From the NCBI GenBank assembly GCA_937951675.1, contig CALFBI010000004.1, positions 62,001 through 126,000 on the forward strand: a stretch of DNA of 64,000 bases, written 5' to 3'. The stretch's first letter is position 1; the number at the start of each line of letters is the position of its first letter. Source of the DNA: an uncultured Verrucomicrobiales bacterium (GTDB lineage: Bacteria > Verrucomicrobiota > Verrucomicrobiia > Verrucomicrobiales > Akkermansiaceae). The notes below the pieces were generated by a model. It was not told the origin of the DNA. It was given only the letters and a program-made list of their open reading frames with translations, and searched no databases. Below, piece after piece: positions 34,739 to 42,097 of this stretch. The position numbers and the translations under genes are program-made.

Positions 34739-35339
34739 CTTTCCCTAGAGAAGAACGAAGACCTCCATAGGATTTTTTGATAACTTGGATAAATTGACGA
34801 CTCAAAAAGAGGCAAAAAATGAGCAGGATCGCTGATACCACAAAGGCTAGCACCGGAGAAAAAGCAATTAGCCCTAACCCTGCGATAACCATCCCGTCTT
34901 CACTCACACTTGCAATGGTATTTGAAACAGGCTCTGGAGAGAGGTTGATTAATAATCGGCCACTTGCCTTAGCGGTATGAGTCGTAAGAGCCGCTCCTCC
35001 GGCAAGTAAGGTTGATATAACCGAAAGCACTGGATCGACATCCCCTAAAACCGATAAGGAAAGTAACACGGCTCCGATCGGTCGAATCACCGTGTGAAAA
35101 GAATCCCAAAAAGAATCAACCCAAGGGATCTTATCCGCAAAAAACTCTACCACAAAAAGCCCCCCTGCAACAAAGAGCACCCACTCGTTTCCAAGAATTT
35201 GAAGGGATTCATATTTTTGAGTCAGGCTGAGTAAATCGAACCTCACCACGAGACCCGTCAATAAAACAGTTAAATAGAGATTAATCCCCGCTAACGTTGC
35301 TAAGCCCAGCGCGGCACCAAGCATTTCAATCATTTCCAT
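34704..35339 (-). CDS. DUF4126 family membrane protein
   Basis: 211 residues with several hydrophobic helices. The N-terminal LGAALGLATLAGINLYLTVL, then VVEFFADKIPWVDSFWD and FHTVIRPIGAVLLSLS, matches the DUF4126 signature (ADKiP..D...d.ihtfiRp). A second half with SVSEDGMVIAGLGLIAFSP is also typical. Integral membrane, function unknown. It overlaps the HAD gene end by 35 bases in the opposite orientation. Confidence 0.85.
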   Translation of the reverse strand: MEMIEMLGAALGLATLAGINLYLTVLLTGLVVRFDLLSLTQKYESLQILGNEWVLFVAGGLFVVEFFADKIPWVDSFWDSFHTVIRPIGAVLLSLSVLGDVDPVLSVISTLLAGGAALTTHTAKASGRLLINLSPEPVSNTIASVSEDGMVIAGLGLIAFSPVLAFVVSAILLIFCLFLSRQFIQVIKKSYGGLRSSLGKVRRRVFRQTNA

Positions 35340-35424
35340 CCCTTATTATTTAATAGAAGCTCGAAACCGGCGATGATAAAACGAGCGGATCTTTCTCATC
35401 ATCTCATCACACTTCCTGTCTTTA

Positions 35425-36771
35425 TTATTTACGGTGAAACATCTGTTGAATCGAATCCATATATCGCTCGATTTCACTCCTTCTCTTTTGTGCTTGGTTC
35501 GAAGTATTCAACTCATCTTTGAGCCGAATATAATCATCAAAATTTCCTGAAACTTCCTGATTTGAAGTGATTTGGAACCAATCTAAGTAATTTTCTAATT
35601 TTTGCTGCCTTTCGATTGAAGTTTCTCGAAATTTCTCCATTTCTAGACGATTTTGATTCCATTTTTCGGCCTCTTTCAGAGAGCGAACTTCTCCCATCGC
35701 CTCAAAATAAGCTTTCACAATACTTCGATAAGGGGGGAAGGCTTTCAAATACAGATTCGACAGCTCTAGCTGAGCTTCGAGCACTGCCGGCCGAACGCTC
35801 TGAACAGGCAGCTGGCCCAGTTCTAAATACTCTTCAGGTGAGATCTGGAAAAGCTCACCCTCGTGCTCAAACCTCACTGTCACAGCTTGAGCTAATAATT
35901 TCTCGGTTTCAGCCAAAGAATAGGACTGCATCAAAGGAATCTCAGAGAGTTTAGCCATTTGTAATAACCACCACTTTGCCAAGCTTTTCTCCGAAAGGTT
36001 TAACTCCGGGAATGAAGCCATCAAAAGGTCCATTTCTTCCCCTTCATAGTTAACTCTCCGGATCAGGTATTCACGAAAGGATGCTTGAGCACCTTTCTGA
36101 GCCAAGAGAGTCATCACAAGCGCGCCCGTTGAAGCTCGGTAAGCCACCTTCCCGGTTGAATAGCCTAACGACTCATCGCCTTCCTTTAAAAGATCTTCGA
36201 TACTAAGAAGCATTCCTGAAGAAAACAGAGCCTCATAAATACGATAATCAGATTGTCCCTTTTTCCAATTGATCGCTTCTAAAAAACCTTCAAGTAGCCA
36301 TTCAGGGAAATCAATTGCTGCCCCTTCCTTAAAGGTCTCTTTTTTTCCAATCACTCGTCGTAAAAGAAGCCCCCTGAGAAGCTCTTTTTCAATGAGAGGT
36401 CGCTTTAACCCCTCTTCCAATGACAATTCGATTTGTAGACGATACTTCCCGCCAACAGCATAAAATCTTTTCTGTATTTGCGGTTTCCCCGCACTCAAAG
36501 AGGCATGAGTTTCGACAACAATACCCAGCATAGATCGTCCCGACCCTTTCCCTAATAGCAAAGTCAGTTGATCATCTAAATTTTGGGCAACTGAACCTAT
36601 CGCCTCTCGCACAGACAGCTGATCAGAATAAACAAGAAGACCTAAATCATCGTAATCACTCAGCCGAGCTTCTTGCCCATACGCCGAACCCAACATCAAT
36701 AATAGCCCAGCGACATTTCTCGCGCCTCTTTTAAGACACACGAGAGCATTACTGATTGGCTTTCTGAACAT
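35425..36771 (-). CDS. unrecognised secreted protein, peptidase-MA-like plan
   Basis: 448 residues from the ATG at 36769-36771. A basic N-terminus and hydrophobic run end in GSAYGQEA, a likely signal cleavage site. The middle has FYAVGGKYRLQIELS, LLRGLLLRRVIG and IDFPEWLLEGFLEAINW, like the pW..EG segment of gluzincin-type MA peptidases. The usual HExxH is absent: the aligned helix reads KELLRGLLLRRV, so it would be inactive as a zinc protease. The C-terminal third is a charged helix (LENYLDWFQ, ERYMDSIQQ). Its start overlaps the end of the upstream gene. Confidence 0.5.
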   Translation of the reverse strand: MFRKPISNALVCLKRGARNVAGLLLMLGSAYGQEARLSDYDDLGLLVYSDQLSVREAIGSVAQNLDDQLTLLLGKGSGRSMLGIVVETHASLSAGKPQIQKRFYAVGGKYRLQIELSLEEGLKRPLIEKELLRGLLLRRVIGKKETFKEGAAIDFPEWLLEGFLEAINWKKGQSDYRIYEALFSSGMLLSIEDLLKEGDESLGYSTGKVAYRASTGALVMTLLAQKGAQASFREYLIRRVNYEGEEMDLLMASFPELNLSEKSLAKWWLLQMAKLSEIPLMQSYSLAETEKLLAQAVTVRFEHEGELFQISPEEYLELGQLPVQSVRPAVLEAQLELSNLYLKAFPPYRSIVKAYFEAMGEVRSLKEAEKWNQNRLEMEKFRETSIERQQKLENYLDWFQITSNQEVSGNFDDYIRLKDELNTSNQAQKRRSEIERYMDSIQQMFHRK

Positions 36772-37342
36772 TAGCAATCAAGAGTAACTTACCTTCTTCA
36801 AAGCGAAAGGAATCAAAACGCTTTGTTATTAAATTCACTTCAGTTTGATATCTCGCCGCAATAGACTCAAAGCCATTCATCACAAGCAGTAGGTGTCCCG
36901 ATAAAATAGCGACTTGCCCCAGCCTTCCTCCCGGGTATGACACATAACGACCAATTCCGCCATCATCCTTGATTTCAATATACATCGAAACAGTCTGCTT
37001 TCGACCAAAAAATTCTCTTTCAATAATAAGCTCCGCTCGATCTTGCGTAAGACTAACCCATAAACCTTTGACCTCGGTATAAGAACTCAAAAAGCCTTCT
37101 TGGCTTAATTTAATTGATTTCGCGAGATACAAATTCAGCTCTTCCTCGGAAAGAGATAGATCTCGACGATTATCAATCGCACTCATCATCACTTTACGCA
37201 AATTACGAACCGAAATCTCTTCTTCTCCTATACGCTGTTCATACCCACCAAGATCTTTCAGAGATTGATTCCCAAAAGTTAAGTAAAGTAGGCCGACAAT
37301 GGCAAAGGTCACAACCCAACCGATTTGCTTCAGGAATTTCAT
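36749..37342 (-). CDS. unrecognised membrane-anchored protein
   Basis: 197 residues: one N-terminal helix (about 7-24, IGWVVTFAIVGLLYLTFG) and an extracytoplasmic domain with RNLRKVMMSAIDNRRDLSLS, ELNLYLAKSIKL, then mostly beta-type sequence (RAELIIEREFFGRKQTVSMY, GRYVSYPGG) and a last MNGFESIAARYQ. It ends within the start of the peptidase-MA-like gene (23 bases overlap), so the two form a small operon, separated from ssb by a terminator. Unknown function. Confidence 0.55.
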   Translation of the reverse strand: MKFLKQIGWVVTFAIVGLLYLTFGNQSLKDLGGYEQRIGEEEISVRNLRKVMMSAIDNRRDLSLSEEELNLYLAKSIKLSQEGFLSSYTEVKGLWVSLTQDRAELIIEREFFGRKQTVSMYIEIKDDGGIGRYVSYPGGRLGQVAILSGHLLLVMNGFESIAARYQTEVNLITKRFDSFRFEEGKLLLIANVQKANQ

Positions 37343-37375
37343 CGATTCATCTTAAGGAATTCTCAGACAATGACA

Positions 37376-37412
37376 GTAAAAAAGCCTTTCTCCACTCAGG
37401 AAAAAGGCTTTA
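37376..37412 (-). terminator. terminator downstream of ssb
   Basis: On the minus strand AAAGCCTTTTTC and GAGAAAGGCTTT form a stem around TGAGTG, followed by a run of T (seen as A on the plus strand at 37378-37383). It lies just after the ssb stop. It has T on both sides, so it may also work in the other direction. Confidence 0.75.
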
Positions 37413-37433
37413 AAAAAAATTCAGGTGATCCTC

Positions 37434-37901
37434 TTAAAAAGGAATATCATCATCTTCGTCAGGCAAGCTCGAAATCGGAGAAGCCGAACCTCCTTGGGAA
37501 GGTGCTTGATAAGAGCTCTGAGCCGGAGATGGATCCACAGGCGCAGGGTTTCCACCTTGCTGACCTCCGCCACTTCCTAAGAACTGCATATTTTCTCCGA
37601 CCACTTTTAATTTAGTTCTTTTTTGACCGGTTGCTTTGTCGTCCCAACTGTCCATTTGAAGGCGTCCTTCAATCATGACAGGACGTCCTTTTACCAAATA
37701 TTGCCCAGCAAGCTCTGCTTGACGTCCCCAGAGCGTCACATCAACAAACGTTGTTTCTTCAGTCCGGTTTCCGCCCGCATCTTTTCCGATCCGGTTGATA
37801 GCCATTCCTAAATCTGTGACCGCTGTGCCTTTGGGAGTGTAACGGACTTCGGGATCTCGAGTGAGGTTCCCCATCAAAATTACTTTATTTAAATTTGCCA
37901 T
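37434..37901 (-). CDS. ssb: single-stranded DNA-binding protein
   Basis: 155 residues. The OB-fold (1-110) starts NKVILMGNLTRDPEVRYTPK and has FVDVTLWGRQAELAGQYLVK and GRPVMIEGRLQMDSW. A Gly/Gln/Pro/Ser-rich flexible tail follows and ends with the acidic tip DEDDDIPF, which in SSB proteins binds partner repair and replication proteins. It lies between rpsF and a terminator, on the same strand, an arrangement (rpsF-ssb) found in many bacteria. Confidence 0.96.
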   Translation of the reverse strand: MANLNKVILMGNLTRDPEVRYTPKGTAVTDLGMAINRIGKDAGGNRTEETTFVDVTLWGRQAELAGQYLVKGRPVMIEGRLQMDSWDDKATGQKRTKLKVVGENMQFLGSGGGQQGGNPAPVDPSPAQSSYQAPSQGGSASPISSLPDEDDDIPF

Positions 37902-38008
37902 TAGTTAAAGAATACGTTGCATACTTCCCTATCCAAGTAAATAAGAGATCTTATATCTACCTGGATATAATAAAATTTAAGCTGATCAAATAGACCTCTT
38001 TTTACCCC

Positions 38009-38296
38009 TTAGGATAAACGCTGGTAATATTGTTGATGAACAACGTCATTCAACTTCAAACGATCTTGAATCGCATTGAGCTGAGTTGGATTTGCTTCGA
38101 AGAAGAAGTTTACGTAATGACCAGCTTCAAGCTTTTGGGCATTGTAGGCGAATTCACGACGCCCCATGTGTTTGACTTCTTCTAATTTAGCACCTTCTGC
38201 TTCAAGGTCTTTACCAATTGCTGTAGCAAGGGTTTCTACACTATCTTCTTGTCCTTTGGTGTTGAGGACGATTAAACCGTCATATTTTCTGCTCAT
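38009..38296 (-). CDS. rpsF: 30S ribosomal protein S6
   Basis: 95 residues from the ATG at 38294-38296 (MSRKYDGLIVLNTKG). A longer frame to 38404 only reads through the 3' end of pth. The ferredoxin-like S6 core shows RKYDGLIVLNTKGQ, EEVKHMGRREFAYNAQK, GHYVNFFFEANP and a final NDVVHQQYYQRLS. It overlaps the last 17 bases of pth and precedes ssb, so pth-rpsF-ssb are probably one transcript. Confidence 0.93.
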   Translation of the reverse strand: MSRKYDGLIVLNTKGQEDSVETLATAIGKDLEAEGAKLEEVKHMGRREFAYNAQKLEAGHYVNFFFEANPTQLNAIQDRLKLNDVVHQQYYQRLS

Positions 38297-38891
38297 CTTC
38301 TTGTATGTTGGATGGATGATCTTTTTTTCGAGTATTAAATTCGTTAGCCGCGGCTGAGAAACCACGCGAACGGGCAAACTGCACCGCATCGCATGCTGTT
38401 GCAAGCGTGTTTTGCAAGAGTTGCCCTTCTTCTTGCGAAAATTTGCCTAAAACATGCCCTACCAGATGGTTTGACCGTGCCACACCGATTCCAAACTTCA
38501 GGCGAGGGAACTCTTCACTCCCAAAATGCTGAATAAGAGATTTGATGCCATTGTGCCCGCCAGCACTCCCTTTTGCCTTAAATTTAATGGTTCCTAGATC
38601 AAAGGCCGTGTCATCATAAATTACCAAAACCTGCTCTGGGCTCATTTTGAAATAACGAGCAATTGCTGATACCGCCCTGCCGCTATGATTCATAAAGGTT
38701 TGAGGCTTACAATAAATCACTCCTCCTGGAGCCTTTGCTGTGACCGCCTGCCAACGCATCGATTTTTCGAATCCGATCCCATCTCTCCGGGCAAGTTCAT
38801 CTAAAATCATGAACCCCGCGTTATGCCGCGTGTTTTCATATTGCATCCCGGGGTTTCCCAAGCCGCAAATAAGTTTCAAATCAGATTCCAT
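38280..38891 (-). CDS. pth: peptidyl-tRNA hydrolase
   Basis: Releases tRNA from stalled peptidyl-tRNA. 203 residues from the ATG at 38889-38891. Hallmarks: LICGLGNPGMQYENTRHNAG with the catalytic His in TRHNAG, KPQTFMNHSGRAV, VIYDDTAFDLG, and GSAGGHNGIKSL. The upstream extension to 39071 runs through the rplY terminator and is not coding. The C-terminus (FNTRKKDHPSNIQEDEQKI) overlaps the rpsF start. Confidence 0.95.
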   Translation of the reverse strand: MESDLKLICGLGNPGMQYENTRHNAGFMILDELARRDGIGFEKSMRWQAVTAKAPGGVIYCKPQTFMNHSGRAVSAIARYFKMSPEQVLVIYDDTAFDLGTIKFKAKGSAGGHNGIKSLIQHFGSEEFPRLKFGIGVARSNHLVGHVLGKFSQEEGQLLQNTLATACDAVQFARSRGFSAAANEFNTRKKDHPSNIQEDEQKI

Positions 38892-38910
38892 TAAACCTTT
38901 GATAGCATGA

Positions 38911-38948
38911 ATAAAAAAAGACCCCAGAGTAAATCTCTGAGGCCTTTT
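38911..38948 (-). terminator. terminator of rplY
   Basis: Minus-strand GGCCTCAGAG-ATTTA-CTCTGGGGTC stem followed by TTTTTTT. It lies between rplY and pth, 26 bases past the rplY stop. Confidence 0.85.
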
Positions 38949-38973
38949 AAAAAATGAATAAAACTCCTTGAAA

Positions 38974-39588
38974 TTAAGCAGCGCCTTCTGCGCTTTCTCC
39001 TTCTCCTCCTGAAGCATCAGCACTTTGTGCCGCACGAGTTTTCGCAACAAGCGCGAGAACAACGTCTGCATTCAAAGTAGAACGAACACCTTCTGGGAAA
39101 GTGACTTCTTTCACTTTGACGACTTGACCTACTGAGAGGTGCTCCACGTTGATTGGAATACCTTCTGGTAAATGCTTTGGAAGGCATGCAACTTTTACGT
39201 CATACTTAAGCTGCTGTAGGAGACCTCCAAGCTTTACGCCTTCAGGCTCACCTTCGAGAATGACAGGAAGTGTGGCACGGATTTCACGTGTTTCATCTAA
39301 AGCAAGAAAATCTACATGAATCATATCTCCTGAGAGTGGTTCACGCTGAATTCCTTGAATAAAGGATTTCACTACTTTCCCGTCGACTTCGAGATCAACG
39401 ATAATATTTGATGAAGGAGCATTCTGAAGCATATCAGAGAGGGCTTTGGTATTCACCTTGACGTTTTGGTTTTCTTTTTGGTCACCGTAAACGACTGAAG
39501 GGAGCCATCCCTCGCGACGCATTTGCTTGAGCACACCTGATCCTGTGCGCTGGCGGGATTCCGCTTTGAGTGAGTATGTTTGAGACAT
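38974..39588 (-). CDS. rplY: 50S ribosomal protein L25 (Ctc form)
   Basis: 204 residues, the long form with a general-stress-protein Ctc-type C-terminal domain. The N-terminal 5S rRNA-binding domain has LKAESRQRTGSGVLKQMR and GWLPSVVYG, then FIQGIQREPLSGDMIHVDF. The second domain has LPVILEGEPEGVKLGGLLQQ and FPEGVRSTLNADVVLALVA. The tail is Ala/Glu/Gly-rich. It is transcribed leftward after prs, with a terminator behind it, and precedes pth, the classic prs-rplY-pth order. Confidence 0.96.
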   Translation of the reverse strand: MSQTYSLKAESRQRTGSGVLKQMRREGWLPSVVYGDQKENQNVKVNTKALSDMLQNAPSSNIIVDLEVDGKVVKSFIQGIQREPLSGDMIHVDFLALDETREIRATLPVILEGEPEGVKLGGLLQQLKYDVKVACLPKHLPEGIPINVEHLSVGQVVKVKEVTFPEGVRSTLNADVVLALVAKTRAAQSADASGGEGESAEGAA

Positions 39589-39659
39589 GATTCTTTGAAT
39601 GATTCAGATGTTAAAAGATCTCCGCAAATTGCTTTAATAAACAGTGCGGGGCGAGGTGC

Positions 39660-40604
39660 TTAACGCACTTCTGGGGCAATGTCAAAGAGAGATGTTACAG
39701 ATTCTCCATGATGGATTCTCCGAATCGCTTCTCCCAAGAGCTCTGCGATACACAAAGAGGTGATCTTTTTCGTCTTAGGTAATGGGGTTGAGTTTGTTGT
39801 GATGACTTGCTCAATCTCAGAATCTTCAATTCGCTTTCTTCCCATTTCACCTATCACAGCATGCGAGACCCCTGCAAAAATTCGAGCCGCTCCTTGTTCT
39901 TTAAGAATTTTAGCGGCGGCACAGAGAGTTCCAGCGGTTTCTGTCATATCATCTACGATGAAGACATCTCGCCCTTTCACATCTCCGATCACATACATTG
40001 GCTCGACCTTAGTTGCTGAAACACGATGCTTCGCTACGATGGCGAGCTCTGCATCAAGCACTTCCGCGAACCCTCTAGCCATTTTCACAGCTCCTACATC
40101 TGGAGAAACAACAGTCAACTCGCGCTCTTTACGATCAAGATACGTGCGGAGATGATTAATAAGGACTGGTTTCGCGTAAAGATGGTCTACAGGGATATCG
40201 AAAAACCCCTGAATCTGGGGTGCATGTAAATCCATCGTTAAAACACGATTAACACCTGCTGCCGACAGAAGATTTGCTACTAATTTCGCGGTGATAGGGA
40301 CCCGCGGCTGATCTTTCCGATCTTGGCGCGCATAACCGAAAAAAGGAATCACTGCGGTGATACGTCCTGCACTCGAACGCTTCACGGCATCAACCATGAT
40401 TAATAACTCCATCAAGTTATGATTTGTAGGAGGGCAAGTCGGTTGAATAATAAAAACGTCTTCTCCTCGAATGTTTTCATTAATTTTCACAAACGTTTCT
40501 CCGTCAGGAAATGCGGTGACAGTCACATCAACTAGATGCGTCTCAAGTTCTTGAGCGATACTTTCTGCAAGAACGGGGTGGGCGGTGCCGCTGATAAGTT
40601 TCAT
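39660..40604 (-). CDS. prs: ribose-phosphate pyrophosphokinase
   Basis: Makes PRPP from ribose-5-phosphate and ATP, for nucleotides, histidine, tryptophan and NAD. 314 residues. Hallmarks: FPDGETFVKI, the ATP site VIPFFGYARQDRKDQPRVPI, MDLHAPQIQGFFDIPVDHLYA, VVSPDVGAVKMARGFAEVLDA, and the PRPP-loop IVDDMTETAGTLCAAA. It lies 71 bases from the start of the polysaccharide operon's last gene and heads prs-rplY-pth-rpsF-ssb. Confidence 0.97.
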   Translation of the reverse strand: MKLISGTAHPVLAESIAQELETHLVDVTVTAFPDGETFVKINENIRGEDVFIIQPTCPPTNHNLMELLIMVDAVKRSSAGRITAVIPFFGYARQDRKDQPRVPITAKLVANLLSAAGVNRVLTMDLHAPQIQGFFDIPVDHLYAKPVLINHLRTYLDRKERELTVVSPDVGAVKMARGFAEVLDAELAIVAKHRVSATKVEPMYVIGDVKGRDVFIVDDMTETAGTLCAAAKILKEQGAARIFAGVSHAVIGEMGRKRIEDSEIEQVITTNSTPLPKTKKITSLCIAELLGEAIRRIHHGESVTSLFDIAPEVR

Positions 40605-40674
40605 AAATCAGTGAGAATACAGTGAATTTGGGAGCATGGTCAGATTTAAGAGAGATAGGCAAGCCTAAGCAGCA

Positions 40675-42081
40675 TCACTTTGCTCCTCTTCCAAAAAACA
40701 CAGCAGGAACCGTCTTTAATAAAAGCTTAAAATCGAGCCACAGAGACCAATTATCGATGTAATCAAGATCCATTTTCACCCAGTCTTCAAAGTCGGTAAT
40801 CTTATTACGCCCTTCCACTTGCCAAATACAGGTGATTCCTGGCTTAACGCTCAGGCGGCGACGGTGCGCTGATTTTTCAAATTCCTCCACCTCGTAAAGA
40901 GGAAGTGGGCGCGGACCGACCAGGCTCATATCACCTAGGAATACATTAAGAAGTTGAGGAAGCTCGTCGATGCTCGTCCTTCTGAGAAAGCTCCCAAATT
41001 TAAAAACGCGAGGATCCTCTTGTAATTTAAAAACAGGACCCGACATTTCGTTACCTGAATCTTCCTTCACCTTATTCAAAAGACCTTCTGCATCAGGGAC
41101 CATCGTTCTAAATTTCCACATTGCAAAAGGCATTCCATAACGTCCGGCTCGTTGTTGCTGGAAAAAAGCACTTCCCTGAGGACTACTTAATTTAATGCCT
41201 AAAAAGGCTATCAACCACAAAGGAAAAGAAATAACAATTAAGCAAAAGGCCGCGAACCGATCAAAAAAATCTTTCGCCATAACCGCCCAAGACAACTCCG
41301 GAGTAGAACGGAGCACGATCATTGGCCGCCCATTAAAATTATCAAAATCTGGCCGTGCAATCTGGGTGTGGATAAAGCCCGCTGAAATCCAGGCTTCAAT
41401 TCCTTGAATTTCACAAATACTGACCAATTTCCCCACCGTTCCGAAATCAGTATCTCGAGCGACAAAAACAACTCTCCCCACCGAATTTTGAATCAATAAC
41501 TCTTCGAAATCGGCCAAGCTTCGCTTTTCCGGAATAAATTCGTGCACAATTTTTACTGATGACTGCGCCGTAGAAGTTAGATTCTCTTTAAATTCTACAA
41601 TTTGAGCCTCTGAACCCACCACCATAATAGGCTCTCTTGATTTTGCTCTTTTCCCCTTTTTTTGATAGTAAGTAAATAGAGCTAGTTGCCTAAACGTGAT
41701 CAGCATAGAGGTCAGCAACATCGCGGTCCCGAATACCAATCTCGAATCTAAAGATACTTTTTTCAGTGCTAATACCGTCGTCGTCGTCATCGCTACTAAA
41801 GCGGTAGCTTTCAACATTTGCCCAATCGCTCGAGATAAAGACTGACTTTTTAAATGTCGATAGAAACCGAAACACTCCAGAACAAGCGGCACCGAAGGAA
41901 TCGCGACAAACAGAACCGTCGTCAGATTATCAAGCCCTGTATTATTCGTTACAGAAAACCCAAAAAATTCTTGGAGAGGCGCTTTGAGTTGAGCTGCTAT
42001 CCAAAATGCTACCCATACAAGAACCGCATCAATCATCTGCAGAATTTGAACTGAATAGGACTCTTTTCGGCGAGTATTCAT
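40675..42081 (-). CDS. undecaprenyl-phosphate sugar phosphotransferase (polyprenyl glycosylphosphotransferase)
   Basis: 468 residues. An N-terminal part with four to five helices (to about residue 145), a cytoplasmic nucleotide-binding-like domain, then a further helix (FAAFCLIVISFPLWLIAFLG) and the catalytic bacterial sugar-transferase domain: FQQQRAGRYGMPFAMWKFR, TMVPDAE, FLRRTSIDELPQLLNV, MSLVGPRP and KPGITCIWQVEGR. Such proteins start a polysaccharide repeat by transferring sugar-1-phosphate to undecaprenyl phosphate. The exopolysaccharide-type full-length layout (not the short WbaP form) fits an exosortase-linked locus. It is the last gene of the long leftward operon. Confidence 0.93.
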   Translation of the reverse strand: MNTRRKESYSVQILQMIDAVLVWVAFWIAAQLKAPLQEFFGFSVTNNTGLDNLTTVLFVAIPSVPLVLECFGFYRHLKSQSLSRAIGQMLKATALVAMTTTTVLALKKVSLDSRLVFGTAMLLTSMLITFRQLALFTYYQKKGKRAKSREPIMVVGSEAQIVEFKENLTSTAQSSVKIVHEFIPEKRSLADFEELLIQNSVGRVVFVARDTDFGTVGKLVSICEIQGIEAWISAGFIHTQIARPDFDNFNGRPMIVLRSTPELSWAVMAKDFFDRFAAFCLIVISFPLWLIAFLGIKLSSPQGSAFFQQQRAGRYGMPFAMWKFRTMVPDAEGLLNKVKEDSGNEMSGPVFKLQEDPRVFKFGSFLRRTSIDELPQLLNVFLGDMSLVGPRPLPLYEVEEFEKSAHRRRLSVKPGITCIWQVEGRNKITDFEDWVKMDLDYIDNWSLWLDFKLLLKTVPAVFFGRGAK

Positions 42082-42097
42082 TTGAGTGAGTTAGGAA

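Noticed and set aside
37942-37953. Palindrome TAAGAGATCTTA between ssb and rpsF as an operator
   Set aside because: AT-rich, occurs by chance in such sequence, and has no second copy to support regulation.
38297-38404. N-terminal extension of rpsF
   Set aside because: The added residues are the out-of-frame 3' end of pth; S6 starts at MSRKYDG.
40664-40676. TAGGC-AA-GCCTA inverted repeat after the polysaccharide operon as terminator
   Set aside because: Loop of two bases and no T-run, so it cannot be a functional rho-independent terminator.
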